7,733 bases of DNA from CAZTAR01 sp043813895. Its GTDB lineage: Bacteria; Planctomycetota; Phycisphaerae; UBA1845; UTPLA1. Shown here one piece after another: positions 4,801 through 7,733 of the stretch; position 1 is the first letter of the stretch, and each line of letters begins with the position of its first letter. The notes below the pieces were generated by a model, which was given only the letters and a program-made list of their open reading frames with translations, did no database searches and had not been told where the DNA came from. The DNA lies in assembly GCA_043813895.1 (NCBI GenBank), contig JBDRKQ010000094.1:1-7733 (forward strand), written 5' to 3'. A program made the position numbers and the translations under genes.

Positions 4801-6480
4801 TCAGCCGAATACCCACGATAGCATAACATTTCCGTAGGCACGACAAAAGGTGGTCAGGGCCGCGAGGAGCAGGACTCCTCCGAGCACGAGCATCGCTCTG
4901 CGATGCTCTCGGCTTCCCGCGAAGGCAAACACGGCACCGAGAATGGCCAGTGTCATCGGCTGTATCCAGTCGGCTGCGGGCCGTTGAGGCGACAGCAACA
5001 GGATGAGCGATCGTACGGGGAATACGAGCAGGGCCAGAAACCATAGCGGTGTCGAGAAGCTCCTCCATCGCGTTTTGTGCAGGGTTTCCGCCAGCACCAA
5101 CAGTGGCAGACAGATCGCCCCGAGCACGGATGGCTCGTACTGGACGATCCAGCCCCGGAATGTCGAGGGGGGTGTTCGGAGGGAGACGAAGACGACGCAG
5201 GCGATCAGCAGAGAAACGGAGAGCGTTGCGTCGGCGGCGGAATCAACCTTGCGAGCCCTGCGCCCGGTGAGACAGGCGATCACCAGGAGGATGATTACGC
5301 CTGTCACGAGGTGTGTCCCGGAAACATCCGCAGTCACCGTGGCAACGAGACGCGGCCACATCGCCATGCGGAATGCAACCAGGACCGCCAACGCGGACAA
5401 CAGGAAGACCGCGCGGTGCGTGTGCGGCAGCATTCGACCTGTTGTCGTCCAGGGCACGCCATCGCGGAGTTGCTGCTGCCAAACGCCGGCCAGCCAGGAC
5501 CACAAGGCTATCATCATCGCCAACGCGGCCAACACAGCCATGTCGAGGACCGGCACGCGCCGGGCATATTCCGTCGCCTCACCCATGGGCGCGACGAGCA
5601 TCGCAACGCAGCAGGCGAGAACCACAGCCGCCAGCGTCACAAGCGCGATTCCCAATCCAGCCGTATTCCCGCTCCAGCGACGATAGGTCATGAACAGACA
5701 GGTCACGCCGGCTGCCAACGAGGCGATCGAGCCGGCCAGCGCCAATTGCCACCCAACGGGATGAGGCGACACGATCTGATAAACACCGAGGATCAGCACG
5801 GCCGCTGCAATCACGGATTCAGTCCGGATGTAGGCGGGCCATCGGGAGTACGGCTCGATCAGATCACTCAGCCGGTCCGGCCAAGCCCGCCGCCGCTTCG
5901 CCCGGTAGCGAATCTCCTGCCACAAGGCCGCGACGACCAGGAGGAGAGACAAACCCGATTGCACCTGGAAACTCCATGTCCACCATGCGGGGCGCCATCC
6001 CGCCGCCGGCTCTCTTGTCATCGTGAAGGAGACGTCCGCCGCGGGGACCGACATCCCCGTCCACCACGCGGTCAAAGCCAGCAGGATCAGCAACAGCACA
6101 GGCTGCCAAGACTTGAAGCCGGCCGCCATCCCAAGTGACACGGCGAGCAACAACGCGAGCAGAATCCAGACGCCGTCGAACGCGAGTGTGGCAGCCGGGT
6201 GTCCCGGGGCAGTCAAACGCAGCCATGTCGCAAGGGTCAGCGCGCAGGTTACGAGGATGACGGCACACGCCCCGAAGACCAATGACGAGGTGAAGCAGGC
6301 GGTCGCTGTCGGTGTCGTCGGCCCGGGCCGGTCGTCGACCTTTCGAAACAGGCCGATCATCCATCCGCAGCAGGCCAACAGCGCCGACAACATCGACGCG
6401 ACCGGCAGAATGGAACTGACGCCCAGCGCCGGCAGCTTCCAGGCGGCCATGCCGAATGTGCCAATGTGCGTTAAGAACAT
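4801..6480 (-). CDS. Polytopic integral membrane protein, family not recognised
   Basis: About 559 residues with roughly 14-17 hydrophobic segments (for example near 24-45, 63-87, 102-120, 125-142, 172-188, 218-236, 242-265, 275-297, 309-332, 353-372, 388-404, 416-434, 447-464, 477-496, 507-521 and 529-547, counted from the chosen start). An Arg/Lys-rich cytoplasmic loop RYRAKRRRAWPDR (191-203) and a Trp-rich periplasmic-looking stretch GWRPAWWTW (161-169) stand out. I see no ATPase, transporter-signature or catalytic motif and do not assign a function. The frame is open to a TTG at 6657, but the 59 extra codons pass through two GC-rich palindromes and read as low-information Arg/Ala/Gly sequence. 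I therefore prefer ATG 6480 (or the adjacent GTG 6483), although neither has a good Shine-Dalgarno, so the start is uncertain. It could be a permease-like or envelope protein. A role with the TolC gene upstream is possible but unsupported. Confidence 0.75.
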   Translation of the reverse strand: MFLTHIGTFGMAAWKLPALGVSSILPVASMLSALLACCGWMIGLFRKVDDRPGPTTPTATACFTSSLVFGACAVILVTCALTLATWLRLTAPGHPAATLAFDGVWILLALLLAVSLGMAAGFKSWQPVLLLILLALTAWWTGMSVPAADVSFTMTREPAAGWRPAWWTWSFQVQSGLSLLLVVAALWQEIRYRAKRRRAWPDRLSDLIEPYSRWPAYIRTESVIAAAVLILGVYQIVSPHPVGWQLALAGSIASLAAGVTCLFMTYRRWSGNTAGLGIALVTLAAVVLACCVAMLVAPMGEATEYARRVPVLDMAVLAALAMMIALWSWLAGVWQQQLRDGVPWTTTGRMLPHTHRAVFLLSALAVLVAFRMAMWPRLVATVTADVSGTHLVTGVIILLVIACLTGRRARKVDSAADATLSVSLLIACVVFVSLRTPPSTFRGWIVQYEPSVLGAICLPLLVLAETLHKTRWRSFSTPLWFLALLVFPVRSLILLLSPQRPAADWIQPMTLAILGAVFAFAGSREHRRAMLVLGGVLLLAALTTFCRAYGNVMLSWVFG

Positions 6481-6547
6481 CACCGGAGCCAGGATCCTGT
6501 CAAACGCCGCGTTGCCGATCGCCTGAACATTCGTGGCAGGAGAGCTA

Positions 6548-6561
6548 CGGGCCTCAGCCCG
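6548..6561. repeat. Short GC palindrome
   Basis: CGGGC (6548-6552), loop CTCA, GCCCG (6557-6561). It lies in the leader of the membrane protein gene, about 70-80 bp before the preferred start, and is part of the palindrome-rich gap. Confidence 0.45.
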
Positions 6562-6607
6562 CGCGGCCCCCCGAAGACACCAACGGCCACACGCCGCGAG
6601 CAGCCGG

Positions 6608-6623
6608 GCGGACTGCAGTCCGC
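6608..6623. repeat. Perfect 16 bp palindrome
   Basis: GCGGACTG/CAGTCCGC is a gapless perfect palindrome. With no loop it would extrude poorly as an RNA hairpin unless the central bases open, so it looks more like a REP-type or protein-binding dyad. It sits inside the frame extension upstream of the membrane protein gene and argues that this extension is not coding. Confidence 0.55.
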
Positions 6624-6728
6624 GGCTCTTCCTTCCATCATCAGCCAGGGCGGGCAAGAATACACGTAACGAAAGGGCAGTCTATCGCGCAGGCAGTGAA
6701 GTGGGTATCTCCCCGCGCGAACGAACAC

Positions 6729-6757
6729 GCACTGGCGGGCAAGCCGCCAGTGGCACC
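6729..6757. repeat. 29 bp palindromic repeat, copy 2
   Basis: Identical over 29 bp to 322-350. Arms CACTGGCGG (6730-6738) and CCGCCAGTG (6744-6752) enclose the loop GCAAG. It lies 31 bp downstream of the TolC gene stop, where a 3'-end hairpin would act, but no U-tract follows. An exact duplicate about 6.4 kb away suggests an interspersed REP-like family. Confidence 0.75.
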
Positions 6758-6787
6758 CAGGCTGCTCAGGCCGTCTTCCCTTTCCGC

Positions 6788-7733
6788 TCAGGGCTGCTCG
6801 GAAAGGACGACGTTGTTGTATTCGAGAAGCGTGCCCTTGGCACGCTCCACGTCCACAATGCCTGCGTTGTAGTTGATGACAGCCTGGAGCAGGGCACGCC
6901 TCGCCTGTCCGAGCGCGGTCTGCGCGCTGAGGATTGTGTCCAACTCGGCCGGACTCTTGCGCTCCTGGCGCTCCTGCAAGGAACGGAGGTTCTCGGAGGC
7001 CGCAATCACGCCCTGGTGGCTGGGGCCGATTTGTTCGTAGTTCGTCTCGATGTTCCGCAGCGCGACGCGGCAGTCTGTGATGATGCCGTCCAGGGCATTC
7101 TTGTACCCGAAGACAGCCTGCGATTGCTGAAGGGCGGCGATCCGAATACCCGCCCGCTCGCCACGCTCGCCGAAGTTCCAGCCGAACTCCACGCCGACGT
7201 ACTGATCGATGAAGTTCCCGCCGGTCATTTCGTCGAAGGCGCGGTCCGAACTGGGTCCCAACCCGTTGAGCGTCATTCGGTAGATCACGTCCAGCGTGGG
7301 CAACGCCTGGTTCTTGGCGATGCCCAGATTGATGCGGGCAACGTCTACGCCACGTCGCGCCTGGATGATCTCAGGACGGCGTTGCAACGCCGTCTCCACC
7401 GCCGCGTAACGGTCTCGCACGACGGGAACGACAGTCGGGCTGTCCAATGGGATGATCTCGTAGTCCGCCGAAAGCGGCAGCTCGGGATCGTTGAGCAAGT
7501 TCAGAAGCTGATCCTCCGCGTTGCGTACGCGGTTCTTCACGTCAATGTACTCGAACTCGCGTTGCTTGACATTCGCCTCGCTGCGGAAGAGGAGCGTTTG
7601 GTAGGCGTCGAAGTCCTTTCGGGCCTCCACTTGCTCGTAGGTGTGGACGGCGTGCGCGAGAAGCTCGGCTGAGATCACCACGTCTCGCCGAGCCGCCACG
7701 AGCGACCAGTAGGCCTGCTCCGTGTTGTTCAGG
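6788..7733 (-). CDS. TolC/OEP-family outer membrane efflux protein (5' end outside the window)
   Basis: The carboxy-terminal 314 residues of a TolC-family outer-membrane channel, the exit duct of tripartite efflux pumps or type I secretion. The frame is open to the right edge and begins LNNTEQAYWSLVAARRDV, the classic EQAYWxLVAA helix of the first OEP repeat. GTG 7699, the first possible start in the window, is internal to that helix, so the gene continues beyond the edge. The second repeat begins at RRPEIIQARRGVDVARINL (about 115-133), with AKNQALPTLDV after it, where the family has its conserved Pro before the beta strands. Long amphipathic helices follow: GIRIAALQQSQAVFGYKNAL and LSAQTALGQARRALLQAVINYN. 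The end ...VLSEQP is a normal family terminus. Partner pump subunits are not visible and may lie to the right. A 29 bp palindromic repeat follows the stop. Confidence 0.93.
   Translation of the reverse strand, partial: LNNTEQAYWSLVAARRDVVISAELLAHAVHTYEQVEARKDFDAYQTLLFRSEANVKQREFEYIDVKNRVRNAEDQLLNLLNDPELPLSADYEIIPLDSPTVVPVVRDRYAAVETALQRRPEIIQARRGVDVARINLGIAKNQALPTLDVIYRMTLNGLGPSSDRAFDEMTGGNFIDQYVGVEFGWNFGERGERAGIRIAALQQSQAVFGYKNALDGIITDCRVALRNIETNYEQIGPSHQGVIAASENLRSLQERQERKSPAELDTILSAQTALGQARRALLQAVINYNAGIVDVERAKGTLLEYNNVVLSEQP

Larger units (their letters stand above)
6481..6787. other. Gap between the TolC gene and the membrane protein gene
   Basis: About 307 bp with no convincing gene if the membrane protein starts at 6480. 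It contains three palindromic elements (6548-6561, 6608-6623, 6729-6757). A weak minus-strand promoter candidate lies here (TAGACT at 6679-6684, 16 nt spacer, TATTCT at 6657-6662) and would serve the membrane protein gene. I put little weight on it because the hexamers are only partial matches. Confidence 0.5.

Noticed and set aside
5077..6138. Plus-strand open frame (353 codons) opposite the membrane protein gene
   Set aside because: Rich in Arg, His, Gln, Gly and Pro, as expected from the complement of hydrophobic codons; no motif. The minus-strand frame reads as coherent transmembrane segments.
6533..7672. Long plus-strand open frame (379 codons) opposite the TolC-family gene
   Set aside because: It is antisense to a clear TolC-family protein, begins inside palindromic intergenic DNA and shows no domain. 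Long antisense frames are expected at this GC content.
7697..7699. GTG as the start of the TolC-family gene
   Set aside because: The frame continues upstream to the window edge with the conserved EQAYWSL helix, so this GTG is an internal valine.

Overview
This GC-rich window (about 60% by eye) is a bacterial chromosomal segment. Every gene I can support lies on the minus strand, so it is transcribed from right to left. I see no phage, transposase, CRISPR or toxin-antitoxin genes, and nothing amounting to a new defence or biosynthetic system. The coaE-rho pair, the extended Rho amino terminus and the gaps full of GC-rich palindromes would fit a Planctomycetota-like or other environmental Gram-negative genome. 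That placement is inference. The TolC-family protein supports a two-membrane cell envelope.

In transcription order the layout is as follows. At the right edge is the 3' part of a TolC/OEP-family outer-membrane efflux gene (6788-7733, running off the window). A roughly 300 bp gap rich in palindromes follows. Next is a large unrecognised polytopic membrane protein (about 4801-6480). Then comes a WYL-domain transcriptional regulator (3642-4634), whose stop codon overlaps the start of dtd, a D-aminoacyl-tRNA deacylase (3196-3645). After a 421 bp gap containing two tandem sigma70-type promoters with overlapping dyads come coaE (dephospho-CoA kinase, 2112-2774) and rho (transcription termination factor, 446-1957), separated by a 154 bp leader with several hairpins. 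The last 445 bp, downstream of rho, hold no credible gene but contain at least five perfect short palindromes, including a 35 bp direct repeat and a 29 bp repeat found again after the TolC gene.

Functionally, dtd (translation proofreading), coaE (last step of CoA synthesis) and rho (termination) are housekeeping genes. The WYL regulator is probably translationally coupled to dtd. The points most worth a second look are the dyad-decorated double promoter of coaE-rho, the structured coaE/rho junction (possible Rho autoregulation), and the palindromic repeats placed just downstream of gene ends where no U-tract terminators are visible.
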